Below are positions 7,309 through 15,816 of a stretch of DNA of 36,968 nucleotides, piece by piece. The stretch comes from CBIFVZ01 sp966185765 (lineage in GTDB: Bacteria; Pseudomonadota; Gammaproteobacteria; Enterobacterales; Enterobacteriaceae): assembly GCA_966185765.1 (NCBI GenBank), contig CBIFVZ010000035.1:1-36968 (forward strand), written 5' to 3'. Each line of letters starts with the position of its first letter. The stretch's first letter is position 1. The translations under genes were made by a program, and so were the position numbers. A model generated the notes under the pieces. That model was not told the DNA's origin. It was given only the letters and a program-made list of their open reading frames with translations, and made no database searches.

Positions 7309-7926
7309 ATGCTGTTACATACCCTTTATCTTATTGGCATTACTGCCGAAGCGATGACCGGCGCACTGGCCGCAGGCCGCCGCCGTATGGATACCTTTGG
7401 CGTCATTATCATCGCGACGGCCACAGCGCTTGGCGGTGGCTCCGTGCGCGACATACTGCTGGGACATTATCCTCTCGGTTGGGTGAAGCATCCTGAATAC
7501 GTCCTGATTGTCGCCTGTGCGGCGGTGCTGACGACCGTTGCCGCGCCCGTTATGCCGCACCTGCGCCGCCTGTTTCTGATTCTTGATGCGCTCGGTCTGG
7601 TCGTTTTTTCTATCATCGGCGCGCAAATCGCGCTGGATATGGGCCACGGCCCGGTTATCGCCTGTATCGCCGCGGTGACCACTGGCGTGTTTGGCGGTGT
7701 GCTGCGTGATATGTTCTGTAAGCGCATTCCACTGGTCTTCCAGAAAGAGCTTTACGCTGGCGTGTCCTTTGCCGCCGCCGTGCTCTATATCGCATTGCAA
7801 AACGTGGTGAACAATCACGATGTTGTCGTCATTGCTACGCTGCTGTTCGGTTTTACCGCGCGTCTGCTGGCGCTGCGCTTTCGACTGGGGCTACCGGTAT
7901 TTCACTATAACCACTCACCGCATTAG
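7309..7926 (+). CDS. yicG: YicG, inner-membrane protein of the UPF0126/TRIC-like family
   Basis: A 205-residue polytopic membrane protein, the same length as E. coli YicG and nearly identical along its whole length as far as I recall it. Two similar halves each carry a glycine-rich motif: ATALGGGSVRDILLG (about residues 40-54) and TTGVFGGVLRDMFCKR (about 124-139), the internal repeat typical of the family, which is related to trimeric cation (TRIC) channels. Seven membrane segments are expected. The substrate is not established for YicG. The start at 7309 follows AGGGGC. Its last 74 bases overlap, tail to tail, the 3' end of ligB on the opposite strand. Confidence 0.95.
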   Translation: MLLHTLYLIGITAEAMTGALAAGRRRMDTFGVIIIATATALGGGSVRDILLGHYPLGWVKHPEYVLIVACAAVLTTVAAPVMPHLRRLFLILDALGLVVFSIIGAQIALDMGHGPVIACIAAVTTGVFGGVLRDMFCKRIPLVFQKELYAGVSFAAAVLYIALQNVVNNHDVVVIATLLFGFTARLLALRFRLGLPVFHYNHSPH

Positions 7927-9610
7927 GGGCCACGTCTGGCGCAAAACCGGGCACGCCCTGCTGACCAAGCCAGCTTACCAGCTCAATAATGTCACTACGT
8001 TCAATAAACGCCCGCATGGCCCTGGCGCGACCCGGACCGGTTCCCGGCAGTCGCATCCATTGCTGCTCATCGCGTGCCTGAATCTGTCGCCAGTGGGTAT
8101 CTGGCAGCACCGCCAGCGTTTGCTGCGCTAAAGGCACCCCGAGCGCCAGCAACCAGCGCTGAAACGGCATTCGGCGCGTAAGATTAAAGCGATGCCACAA
8201 TTCACGCGCACGCGCCGGTGACACGCCTGGCGTATCACGCAACACCTGTGGCGAAAGCGCCAGCCAGGAGAAGACGTGTTCAAAGCGATGTTGAGTATGC
8301 AGCGTACGCCAGCCGGAAGGGCCAAGTCCGTGGATATTCAGCACTGAGGGTGCCCCCAGCCAGTTCAGATGCGCCATAAAAGCCTCGCTACAGCTTTGCG
8401 CGTACCGCAGACAGGCGGCGTTCTGTGACGCCGGCAGCTGCGGCTTTTCACGTTGCTCAATACGCCAGACCACATGGTTAAGCCGTGGAATGCCTTGTCC
8501 TGCAAGGCTTATGCTCACCTGGTCTCCGGGGGCGATATCCATTTCCTGCCAGCGGCGCAGCGAACCGACATTTACGCGGTTCACGCGTTTGTCATCAAGC
8601 TGTACCGGCTCCAGCAACAGCACCACCGCGACCTTTCCGGTACGCCCACGACTAAAGCGAATATCGCGGACTTCAGCCACCTGCTCGACAGGCGGGTATT
8701 TCCAGGCGGCCCGCCACTCCCCCTGACCAGGACGCCACGCGCGGGCTGGCGGCTGTTGAGACTGGCTGACTATTACGCCATCGGTCACAAACGGCAACGG
8801 TGATGAGAACCAGCGCTCACGTAGCGTAGCAATCTCGTCAACATGGCTTACGGCTACCGACCAGTCGCGTACCAACGCAAACCCTGCCGCGTCCAGCACC
8901 TGTACCCTGGCCTGCATATCCTGCGGCCCCCCAGGCCAGGCCCAGACAAACAACGCGATTTCGTCTTCTATACCGCTTGCCTCGCGCCGCATCATCGTGC
9001 CAGCTACCTTTGCTCGCGCGTTTTGTCCGCCTGCTATATGCTGTACGTGTCCCTCGCGTAGCCAGAAAAGCTCGCCCTGCAATACGCTGTTCGCCAGCGG
9101 GCCAGAGACCTGTTGCGGAACCTGCGGTAATTGAGCCACCTTCGCCGTCCAGTCCTCACCCTGTATACCGTCCCCACGGCTGATAGCCTGCGTCAGTTGA
9201 CCATTGCGATACACAAGCGTTACCGCTACGCCATCCACTTTAGGCTGAACCCAAAGCCCGCGCCTGCCCTGCATCCACGCGGCAATCGCCGTTTTGTCGC
9301 GCAGCTTTTTCACGCCGGTATGCGCAACCGGGTGAGCAAGCGTACCGCGACCCGGCAGACGTTCAGGCGGTCCGCTGTCAGCCACGCCCAGACATTCCTG
9401 CCACGTTGCAAGCCGTGCGCGTAGACCATCATAAATGTCATCGTTAACCGGGCTTTCTCCATGCTGGAAATACGCGCGATCCCAGTCCGCGAGCTGAACC
9501 GCCAGCCGATCTGCCTCTGGCCGCATGTCGCGCCCGTTGCCGGCCGGGCAGGTCGCCTGAGCGCCAGCGCCCATTCCCAAAAGCGCCAGCAATCCCCATT
9601 TCTTCCACAT
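7853..9610 (-). CDS. ligB: NAD-dependent DNA ligase LigB
   Basis: A 585-residue second NAD-dependent DNA ligase, sealing nicks via a ligase-AMP intermediate. Residues 1-20 look like a signal peptide (KKWGLLALLGMGAGAQA), a known oddity also seen in E. coli LigB. The nucleotidyl-transfer Lys124 lies in WVQPKVDGVAV; the adenylation domain continues through SRGDGIQGEDW, ARAKVAGTMMRR and FVTDGVIV. An OB fold (about 315-385) and helix-hairpin-helix region (about 430-555) follow; no BRCT domain is present. GGAGGCGAGG precedes ATG 9610. E. coli LigB is 560 residues and ends around GFEP; here about 27 residues follow the matching GFAP (DVAPNAV to PADAR), and most of that extension is read antisense to the end of yicG. 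Confidence 0.95.
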   Translation of the reverse strand: MWKKWGLLALLGMGAGAQATCPAGNGRDMRPEADRLAVQLADWDRAYFQHGESPVNDDIYDGLRARLATWQECLGVADSGPPERLPGRGTLAHPVAHTGVKKLRDKTAIAAWMQGRRGLWVQPKVDGVAVTLVYRNGQLTQAISRGDGIQGEDWTAKVAQLPQVPQQVSGPLANSVLQGELFWLREGHVQHIAGGQNARAKVAGTMMRREASGIEDEIALFVWAWPGGPQDMQARVQVLDAAGFALVRDWSVAVSHVDEIATLRERWFSSPLPFVTDGVIVSQSQQPPARAWRPGQGEWRAAWKYPPVEQVAEVRDIRFSRGRTGKVAVVLLLEPVQLDDKRVNRVNVGSLRRWQEMDIAPGDQVSISLAGQGIPRLNHVVWRIEQREKPQLPASQNAACLRYAQSCSEAFMAHLNWLGAPSVLNIHGLGPSGWRTLHTQHRFEHVFSWLALSPQVLRDTPGVSPARARELWHRFNLTRRMPFQRWLLALGVPLAQQTLAVLPDTHWRQIQARDEQQWMRLPGTGPGRARAMRAFIERSDIIELVSWLGQQGVPGFAPDVAPNAVSGYSEIPVAPVESAAPADAR

Positions 9611-9938
9611 GACCTCGCCTCCGTTATCGCCTCAGTAACGATATAGCTGCGCAACACGCCTTGATTCGAGCAGCGATTTTGCTGATTGCGAGCAGCATTC
9701 ACGGCTTGTTGAGTCATTGCAGCAACGCCACTGGCAAACGGCGAAACATCTCGTAAAAACGCGCAGAGGAAGGCGCGGGCAGGTGCCAGCCGCTTCTCGC
9801 TGTGTATAATAAGCACTTACCTGTCTGACATTGTTTTCGCCGCAACCGAAAGCGGTGTTTCCCTGTACCGGGAACACCGGGTGGTCTTAGCAGAACATGG
9901 CAGCGTTTTAATGACTCATATCATAAGTAAACATATTC
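9611..9938. other. Divergent ligB/gmk control region
   Basis: A 328-base region without a gene between the two divergent starts. A perfect -10 hexamer TATAAT lies at 9805-9810 on the plus strand, with only a weak -35 (GTGCCA at 9783-9788, 16 bases away), and probably starts the gmk-rpoZ-spoT-trmH-recG transcript. Downstream, in the presumed leader, CGGTGTT-T-CCC (9853-9863) pairs with GGGAACACCG (9870-9879), leaving one bulged T, about 60 bases before the gmk start. Confidence 0.45.
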
Positions 9939-10562
9939 ATGGTTCAGGGCACGCTCTATATTGTTTCCGCACCAAGCGGAGCCGGTAAATCCAGCCTTAT
10001 TCAGGCGTTACTGAAAACACAACCGCTGTATGACATGCAGGTTTCGGTTTCTCATACCACGCGCGCAGCGCGTCCGGGCGAGGTTCACGGTGAACACTAC
10101 TACTTCATCGATAAAGCCGAGTTTCACAACATGATTGCCCGGGATGCGTTTCTTGAGCATGCGGAAGTGTTTGGCAACTATTACGGCACCTCGCGCGAAA
10201 CTATCGAACAGATTCTGGCGACCGGCGTGGATATCTTTCTGGATATCGACTGGCAGGGCGCACAGCAGATTCGCCAGCGCATGCCGCAGGCGCGCAGTAT
10301 TTTTATTCTGCCGCCGTCAAAGGGGGAGCTTGACCGCCGCCTGCGCGGGCGTGGTCAGGACAGCGAAGAGGTCATCGCCAGGCGTATGGCGCAGGCTGTT
10401 GCGGAAATGAGCCACTATGCTGAATATGATTACCTGATTGTTAATGATGATTTTGACACTGCACTGGGCGATTTTAAGACTATCATTCGCGCAGAACGTC
10501 TGCGTATGGGTCGCCAGAAGCAGCGGCACGGTGGTTTGATAAGCAAATTAATGGCGGACTAA
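9939..10562 (+). CDS. gmk: Guanylate kinase
   Basis: A 207-residue cytosolic enzyme that phosphorylates GMP (and dGMP) to GDP with ATP, an essential step in GTP supply. The P-loop SAPSGAGKSS is at residues 10-19. The GMP-binding part contains SHTTRAARPGEVHGEHY and the family motif AEVFGNYYGTSRE. The LFLDIDWQGAQQI-type segment and the lid (RLRGRGQDSEEVIARRM) follow. Length equals the E. coli enzyme. The ribosome-binding site ahead of ATG 9939 is weak. It heads the gmk-rpoZ-spoT operon, pairing guanine nucleotide synthesis with the (p)ppGpp enzyme SpoT. Confidence 0.98.
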   Translation: MVQGTLYIVSAPSGAGKSSLIQALLKTQPLYDMQVSVSHTTRAARPGEVHGEHYYFIDKAEFHNMIARDAFLEHAEVFGNYYGTSRETIEQILATGVDIFLDIDWQGAQQIRQRMPQARSIFILPPSKGELDRRLRGRGQDSEEVIARRMAQAVAEMSHYAEYDYLIVNDDFDTALGDFKTIIRAERLRMGRQKQRHGGLISKLMAD

Positions 10563-10617
10563 GACCGCTTTCGGGTATCATACCCAGTCATTTCTTCACC
10601 TGTGGGGCATTGTAATT

Positions 10618-10893
10618 ATGGCACGCGTAACTGTTCAGGACGCTGTAGAGAAAATTGGTAACCGTTTTGACCTGGTACTGGTCGCCGCGCGTCGCGCTCG
10701 TCAGATGCAGGTTGGTGGCAAGGATCCGCTGGTACCGGAAGAAAACGATAAGACCACCGTTATTGCGCTGCGCGAAATTGAAGAAGGCCTGATTACCAAT
10801 CAGATCCTCGACGTGCGCGAGCGCCAGGAGCAGCAGGAGCAGGAAGCCGCCGAACTGCAGGCTGTCACCGCGATTGCTGAAGGACGTCGTTAA
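10618..10893 (+). CDS. rpoZ: RNA polymerase omega subunit
   Basis: A 91-residue subunit that latches the beta' chain, helps core RNA polymerase assembly and forms part of the ppGpp site 1. It starts ARVTVQDAVEKIGNRFDLVL, contains the RARQMQ segment and the conserved LREIEEGLI region, and ends with a flexible Gln/Glu-rich tail (RERQEQQEQEAAEL). Length equals E. coli omega. It lies 55 bases after gmk and 22 bases before spoT, with GTGGGG upstream of ATG 10618. Confidence 0.98.
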   Translation: MARVTVQDAVEKIGNRFDLVLVAARRARQMQVGGKDPLVPEENDKTTVIALREIEEGLITNQILDVRERQEQQEQEAAELQAVTAIAEGRR

Positions 10894-10915
10894 TTTAACC
10901 AGCAGCGGGTAACCC

Positions 10916-13033
10916 TTGTATCTGTTTGAAAGCCTGAATCAGCTGATTCAAAACTACCTGCCTGCAGACCAGATCAAGCGTCTGCAGCAGGCTTATCTGG
11001 TCGCTCGTGACGCACACGAGGGCCAGACTCGTTCAAGCGGTGAGCCCTATATCACCCATCCCGTTGCGGTAGCCTGCATTCTGGCCGAGATGAAACTCGA
11101 CCATGAAACGCTGATGGCTGCCCTTCTGCATGATGTGATTGAAGACACCCCTGCCACGTATCAGGACATGGAGCAGTTGTTCGGCAAAAGCGTTGCCGAG
11201 CTGGTGGAGGGCGTCTCCAAGCTGGATAAACTGAAGTTTCGCGACAAGAAAGAGGCTCAGGCCGAAAACTTTCGCAAGATGATTATGGCGATGGTGCAGG
11301 ATATCCGCGTCATTCTCATCAAACTTGCCGACCGCACGCACAACATGCGCACGCTCGGGTCACTGCGCCCCGACAAGCGCCGCCGCATCGCCCGCGAAAC
11401 GCTGGAAATTTACAGCCCGCTGGCGCACCGTCTTGGTATTCATAATCTTAAAACCGAGCTTGAAGAGCTGGGTTTTGAAGCTCTGTATCCCAACCGCTAT
11501 CGCGTGATTAAAGAAGTGGTGAAAGCCGCGCGTGGTAACCGTAAAGAGATGATTCAAAAAATCCTCTCTGAAATTGATGGGCGGTTGCAGGAAGCGGGCA
11601 TTCCCTGTCGCGTAAGCGGCCGTGAAAAACACCTCTACTCCATCTACTGCAAGATGGTGCTCAAAGAGCAGCGCTTTCACTCCATCATGGATATCTACGC
11701 GTTTCGCGTCATCGTGAAAGATGTCGACACCTGCTATCGCGTGCTGGGCCAGATGCACAATCTGTACAAGCCGCGCCCGGGTCGCGTTAAAGACCATATT
11801 GCCATTCCTAAAGCCAATGGCTACCAGTCCCTGCATACCTCAATGATTGGTCCGCACGGCGTACCGGTTGAAGTACAGATTCGTACCGAAGACATGGATA
11901 TGATGGCGGAAATGGGGGTTGCTGCGCACTGGGCATACAAAGAGCAGGGTGAAAGCACCACTACCGCACAAATCCGCGCCCAGCGCTGGATGCAAAGTCT
12001 GCTTGAGCTACAGCAGAGCGCAGGTAGCTCATTTGAATTTATCGAAAGCGTTAAGTCGGATCTGTTCCCGGACGAGATTTACGTCTTCACGCCCGAAGGG
12101 CGCATCGTCGAACTGCCCGCTGGCGCCACGCCAGTGGATTTTGCCTACGCTGTGCATACCGACATCGGCCATGCCTGCGTGGGGGCGCGCGTTGACCGCC
12201 AGCCCTATCCGCTCTCGCAGTCGCTTACCAGCGGCCAGACGGTAGAAATCATTACGGCGCCCGGCGCGCGGCCCAACGCTGCCTGGCTCAACTTTGTGGT
12301 CAGTTCAAAAGCGCGCGCCCGTATCCGTCAGATGCTCAAAAACCTGCGCCGCGAAGACTCCGTGAGCCTGGGGCGCCGCCTGCTCAATCATGCACTTGGC
12401 GGTAGCCGTAAACTGGCTGAAATCCCTGAAGAAAACATTCAGCGCGAGCTGGAGCGAATGAAGCTGGCCTCGCTTGACGATCTGCTGGCGGAAATCGGTC
12501 TTGGCAACGCCATGAGCGTGGTGGTAGCCAAAAATCTGCTCCAGGGCGAAGCCGCTGCCCAGCAAAACGCGCCTGGTGCTGCCGGACACAGCCATCTGCC
12601 AATCAAAGGTGCAGACGGCGTGCTGATTACGTTTGCCAAATGCTGCCGCCCGATTCCCGGCGACCCGATAGTGGCACACGTCAGCCCAGGCAAAGGGCTG
12701 GTGATTCACCACGAGTCCTGTCGCAACATCCGTGGCTACCAGAAAGAGCCAGAGAAGTTCATGGCGGTGGAATGGGATAAAGAAACCGAGCAGGAGTTCA
12801 TCACCGAAATCAAGGTGGATATGTTTAACCACCAGGGTGCGCTGGCGAACCTGACGGCCTCGATCAACACCGCAGGCTCCAATATCCAGAGCCTGAACAC
12901 GGAAGAGAAAGATGGGCGCGTTTATACCGCCTTTATCCGCCTGACGGCGCGTGACCGCGTCCATCTGGCAAACATCATGCGCAAAATCCGCGTGATGCCG
13001 GATGTGATTAAAGTTACCCGCAACCGAAACTAA
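10916..13033 (+). CDS. spoT: Bifunctional (p)ppGpp hydrolase/synthetase SpoT
   Basis: A 705-residue RelA/SpoT homologue that hydrolyses and, weakly, makes (p)ppGpp in response to carbon, fatty-acid, iron and phosphate limitation. The HD hydrolase centre is intact (His72-Asp73 in LLHDVIEDTP), followed by the synthetase domain (GREKHLYSIYCKM, YQSLHTSMIGPHG), the TGS domain (IYVFTPEGRIVELP), a zinc-finger-like segment with Cys-Cys (FAKCCRPIPGDPI) and a C-terminal ACT domain. The start is the TTG at 10916, giving YLFESL as in E. coli. It is 3 residues longer than E. coli SpoT because of the linker GEAAAQQNAPGAAG. Its TAA stop shares one base with an ATG, but trmH probably uses the next ATG at 13036. 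Confidence 0.98.
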   Translation: MYLFESLNQLIQNYLPADQIKRLQQAYLVARDAHEGQTRSSGEPYITHPVAVACILAEMKLDHETLMAALLHDVIEDTPATYQDMEQLFGKSVAELVEGVSKLDKLKFRDKKEAQAENFRKMIMAMVQDIRVILIKLADRTHNMRTLGSLRPDKRRRIARETLEIYSPLAHRLGIHNLKTELEELGFEALYPNRYRVIKEVVKAARGNRKEMIQKILSEIDGRLQEAGIPCRVSGREKHLYSIYCKMVLKEQRFHSIMDIYAFRVIVKDVDTCYRVLGQMHNLYKPRPGRVKDHIAIPKANGYQSLHTSMIGPHGVPVEVQIRTEDMDMMAEMGVAAHWAYKEQGESTTTAQIRAQRWMQSLLELQQSAGSSFEFIESVKSDLFPDEIYVFTPEGRIVELPAGATPVDFAYAVHTDIGHACVGARVDRQPYPLSQSLTSGQTVEIITAPGARPNAAWLNFVVSSKARARIRQMLKNLRREDSVSLGRRLLNHALGGSRKLAEIPEENIQRELERMKLASLDDLLAEIGLGNAMSVVVAKNLLQGEAAAQQNAPGAAGHSHLPIKGADGVLITFAKCCRPIPGDPIVAHVSPGKGLVIHHESCRNIRGYQKEPEKFMAVEWDKETEQEFITEIKVDMFNHQGALANLTASINTAGSNIQSLNTEEKDGRVYTAFIRLTARDRVHLANIMRKIRVMPDVIKVTRNRN

Positions 13034-13035
13034 TG

Positions 13036-13734
13036 ATGAACCCGGCGCGCTATGCACGTATCTGTGAAATGCTGGCCCTGCGCCAGCCTGATTTAACAGT
13101 GTGCATGGAGCAGGTTCATAAGCCTCATAACATTTCAGCCATCATCCGCACGGCAGACGCCGTGGGGGTGCATGAGGTTCACGCTGTATGGCCCGCGGGC
13201 TGGGTACGCACGATGTATTCCGCCGCTGCGGGCAGCAACAGTTGGGTGAAGGTGAAAACACACCCCGATATCCACGATGCTGCCACCCATTTCAAATCGC
13301 AGGGAATGCAAATCCTTGCCACCCATTTGTCCGACACCGCCGTTGATTTTCGTGAAATTGACTACACCCGTCCGACCTGCATTCTGATGGGGCAGGAGAA
13401 AACCGGCATTAGTCAGCAAGCACTCGCGCTGGCAGACCAGGACATCATTATTCCGATGACAGGCATGGTACAGTCACTGAACGTGTCTGTAGCCTCGGCG
13501 CTGATTTTGTATGAAGCACAGCGCCAGCGGCAAAACGCCGGAATGTACAAGCGCAAAAACAGCGCGCTGGCACCCGAAGAACAGCAGCGCCTGCTGTTTG
13601 AAGGCGGTTATCCGGTGCTGGCGAAAGTCGCAAAGCGTAAAGGTCTGGCCTGTCCCCACATTAACGGCTGCGGCGAGATTGAAGCCGATGCCGACTGGTG
13701 GGCCACCATGCAGGCGCCAGGGACAAAAAGATGA
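13036..13734 (+). CDS. trmH: tRNA (Gm18) 2'-O-ribose methyltransferase TrmH
   Basis: A 232-residue SPOUT-family enzyme that methylates the 2'-OH of G18 in the tRNA D-loop using S-adenosylmethionine. Motifs: NISAIIRTADAVGVHEV (motif 1), LMGQEKTGIS (motif 2) and the knot segment IIPMTGMVQSLNVSVASAL (motif 3). Of two tandem ATG codons I chose 13036, giving NPARYARICEM as in E. coli; the one at 13033 would add a Met. It is 3 residues longer than the E. coli protein. It follows spoT directly, and its TGA overlaps the recG start (ATGA at 13731), so translation is probably coupled. Confidence 0.97.
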   Translation: MNPARYARICEMLALRQPDLTVCMEQVHKPHNISAIIRTADAVGVHEVHAVWPAGWVRTMYSAAAGSNSWVKVKTHPDIHDAATHFKSQGMQILATHLSDTAVDFREIDYTRPTCILMGQEKTGISQQALALADQDIIIPMTGMVQSLNVSVASALILYEAQRQRQNAGMYKRKNSALAPEEQQRLLFEGGYPVLAKVAKRKGLACPHINGCGEIEADADWWATMQAPGTKR

Positions 13735-15812
13735 AAGGCAGGCTGCTGGATGCTATTTCGCTAAGTGCTCTGACGGGCGTTGGCGCAAGCCAGAGCGAAA
13801 AACTCGCTAAAATCGGCCTGCACACCGTGCAGGATCTGCTGCTGCACCTCCCCCTGCGTTACGAAGACCGTACCCAGCTTTACCCGATTGGCGAGCTGCT
13901 GCCCGGCATTTATGCCACCGTTGAAGGCGAAGTTCTTAACTGTAATATCACCTTTGGTCGCCGCCGCATGCTGGTTTGCCAGATAAGCGACGGCAGCGGC
14001 ATTCTCACGATGCGTTTTTTCAATTTCAACGCAGCGATGAAAAACAGTCTTGCGACGGGGCGGCGCGTGCTGGCCTACGGCGAAGCAAAGCGCGGGCAGC
14101 ATGGCGCAGAGATGATTCATCCTGAATACCGTTTACAGGGCGACCATGATACGCCTGCGCTACAGGAAACATTGACGCCGGTTTACCCAACGACGGAAGG
14201 CGTGCGCCAGGCTACGCTTCGCAAACTCACTGACCAGGCACTGGACTTACTCGACAGTTGCGCCATTGCTGAACTGTTGCCACCCGAGTTGGCTCAGGGG
14301 CTGATGAGCCTGCCTGAAGCGCTACGCACGCTACACCGCCCACCGCCGTCAATGCAGCTAAGCGACCTGGAAAGTGGCAAACACCCCGCACAGCGTCGTC
14401 TGATTATGGAAGAACTGCTGGCACATAACCTGAGCATGCTGGCACTGCGCGCCGGTGCCCAGCGCTATCACGCCCGCCCGCTTGCCGCACTGGATAATCT
14501 TAAAGACGATCTACTGAAATCACTGCCCTTTAGCCCTACCGGTGCACAAAACCGTGTCGTCGCCGACATTGAACGCGATCTGGCGCTCGACGTACCGATG
14601 ATGCGGCTGGTGCAGGGCGATGTTGGCTCCGGTAAAACGCTGGTTGCGGCACTGGCTGCGCTGCGCGCCATCGCAAACGGCCAACAGGTGGCACTGATGG
14701 CACCGACGGAACTACTGGCCGAGCAGCACGCTAACAACTTCCGCGTCTGGTTTGAACCGCTTGGTGTCGAAGTCGGCTGGCTCGCCGGTAAACAAAAAGG
14801 CAAAGCCCGCCAGGCGCAACAAGACGCTATCGCCAGCGGCCAGATTTCAATGGTGATAGGTACACACGCTATTTTCCAGGAACAGGTGCAGTTTCATGCA
14901 CTGGCGCTGGTCATTATTGATGAGCAGCACCGCTTCGGCGTTCACCAGCGTCTGGCGCTGTGGGAGAAAGGCCAGCAGCAGGGATTTCACCCACATCAGC
15001 TCATCATGACCGCCACGCCCATTCCGCGTACCCTGGCGATGACCGCCTATGCGGATCTGGATACTTCCGTGATTGATGAACTGCCACCAGGCCGTACACC
15101 GGTCACTACCGTGGCAATACCGGATACCCGGCGTGGTGATATAGTCGACCGCGTGCGCCACGCCTGCACGCAGGAAGGCCGCCAGGCCTATTGGGTGTGT
15201 ACGTTGATTGAAGAGTCTGACCTGCTGGAAGCCCAGGCGGCAGAAGCCACGTGGGAAGAACTCAAGCTGGCACTGCCTGAATTGAATGTTGGGCTGGTGC
15301 ACGGGCGCATGAAACCGCAGGACAAGCAGGCCGTCATGCAGGCATTTAAACAAGGTGAACTGCATTTGCTGGTCGCAACTACCGTCATTGAGGTGGGCGT
15401 GGATGTGCCAAACGCCAGCCTGATGATAATTGAAAACCCGGAGCGGCTGGGGCTGGCGCAGTTGCACCAGCTGCGCGGGCGCGTTGGGCGTGGCGCGGTT
15501 GCCTCGCACTGCGTACTGCTCTACAAATCCCCGCTTTCCACCACCGCACAAAAGCGCCTGCAGGTACTGCGCGACAGTAACGACGGCTTTGTGATTGCAC
15601 AAAAAGATCTGGAGATTCGCGGTCCTGGCGAGCTTCTTGGCACCCGCCAGACCGGCAACGCGGAATTTAAAGTCGCGGACCTGCTGCGCGACCAGGCAAT
15701 GATCCCCGAAGTACAGCGCGTAGCGCGTCATATTCACGAGCGCTGGCCGCAGCAGGCGGCGGCGTTGATTGAGCGCTGGATGCCGGAAACCGAACGCTAC
15801 TCCAACGCCTGA
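13731..15812 (+). CDS. recG: ATP-dependent DNA helicase RecG
   Basis: A 693-residue superfamily 2 helicase that regresses stalled forks and branch-migrates Holliday junctions, R-loops and D-loops. The start at 13731 (KGRLLDAISLS) gives exactly the E. coli length; an in-frame ATG 11 codons upstream lies inside trmH. The wedge/OB domain occupies about 60-170. Walker A is GDVGSGKT (296-303) and the DExH box is DEQH (397-400), followed by MTATPIPRTLAMT, VATTVIEVGVDVPNA and QLRGRVGRG. The C-terminal QKDLEIRGPGELLGTRQ region is the RecG signature. It is the last gene of the unit and ends 4 bases from the convergent gltS stop. Confidence 0.98.
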   Translation: MKGRLLDAISLSALTGVGASQSEKLAKIGLHTVQDLLLHLPLRYEDRTQLYPIGELLPGIYATVEGEVLNCNITFGRRRMLVCQISDGSGILTMRFFNFNAAMKNSLATGRRVLAYGEAKRGQHGAEMIHPEYRLQGDHDTPALQETLTPVYPTTEGVRQATLRKLTDQALDLLDSCAIAELLPPELAQGLMSLPEALRTLHRPPPSMQLSDLESGKHPAQRRLIMEELLAHNLSMLALRAGAQRYHARPLAALDNLKDDLLKSLPFSPTGAQNRVVADIERDLALDVPMMRLVQGDVGSGKTLVAALAALRAIANGQQVALMAPTELLAEQHANNFRVWFEPLGVEVGWLAGKQKGKARQAQQDAIASGQISMVIGTHAIFQEQVQFHALALVIIDEQHRFGVHQRLALWEKGQQQGFHPHQLIMTATPIPRTLAMTAYADLDTSVIDELPPGRTPVTTVAIPDTRRGDIVDRVRHACTQEGRQAYWVCTLIEESDLLEAQAAEATWEELKLALPELNVGLVHGRMKPQDKQAVMQAFKQGELHLLVATTVIEVGVDVPNASLMIIENPERLGLAQLHQLRGRVGRGAVASHCVLLYKSPLSTTAQKRLQVLRDSNDGFVIAQKDLEIRGPGELLGTRQTGNAEFKVADLLRDQAMIPEVQRVARHIHERWPQQAAALIERWMPETERYSNA

Positions 15813-15816
15813 CTGG

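Noticed and set aside
9310..9816. A 168-codon minus-strand frame overlapping the ligB 5' end
   Set aside because: It overlaps most of the ligB signal peptide and ligase start in another frame and has Arg-rich shadow composition.
12305..13057. A 250-codon antisense frame over the spoT 3' end
   Set aside because: The spoT frame is certain along its whole length; the antisense frame is long only because of codon bias.
14847..15737. A 296-codon antisense frame over recG
   Set aside because: Shadow of recG; rich in His, Gln and Cys with no domain pattern.
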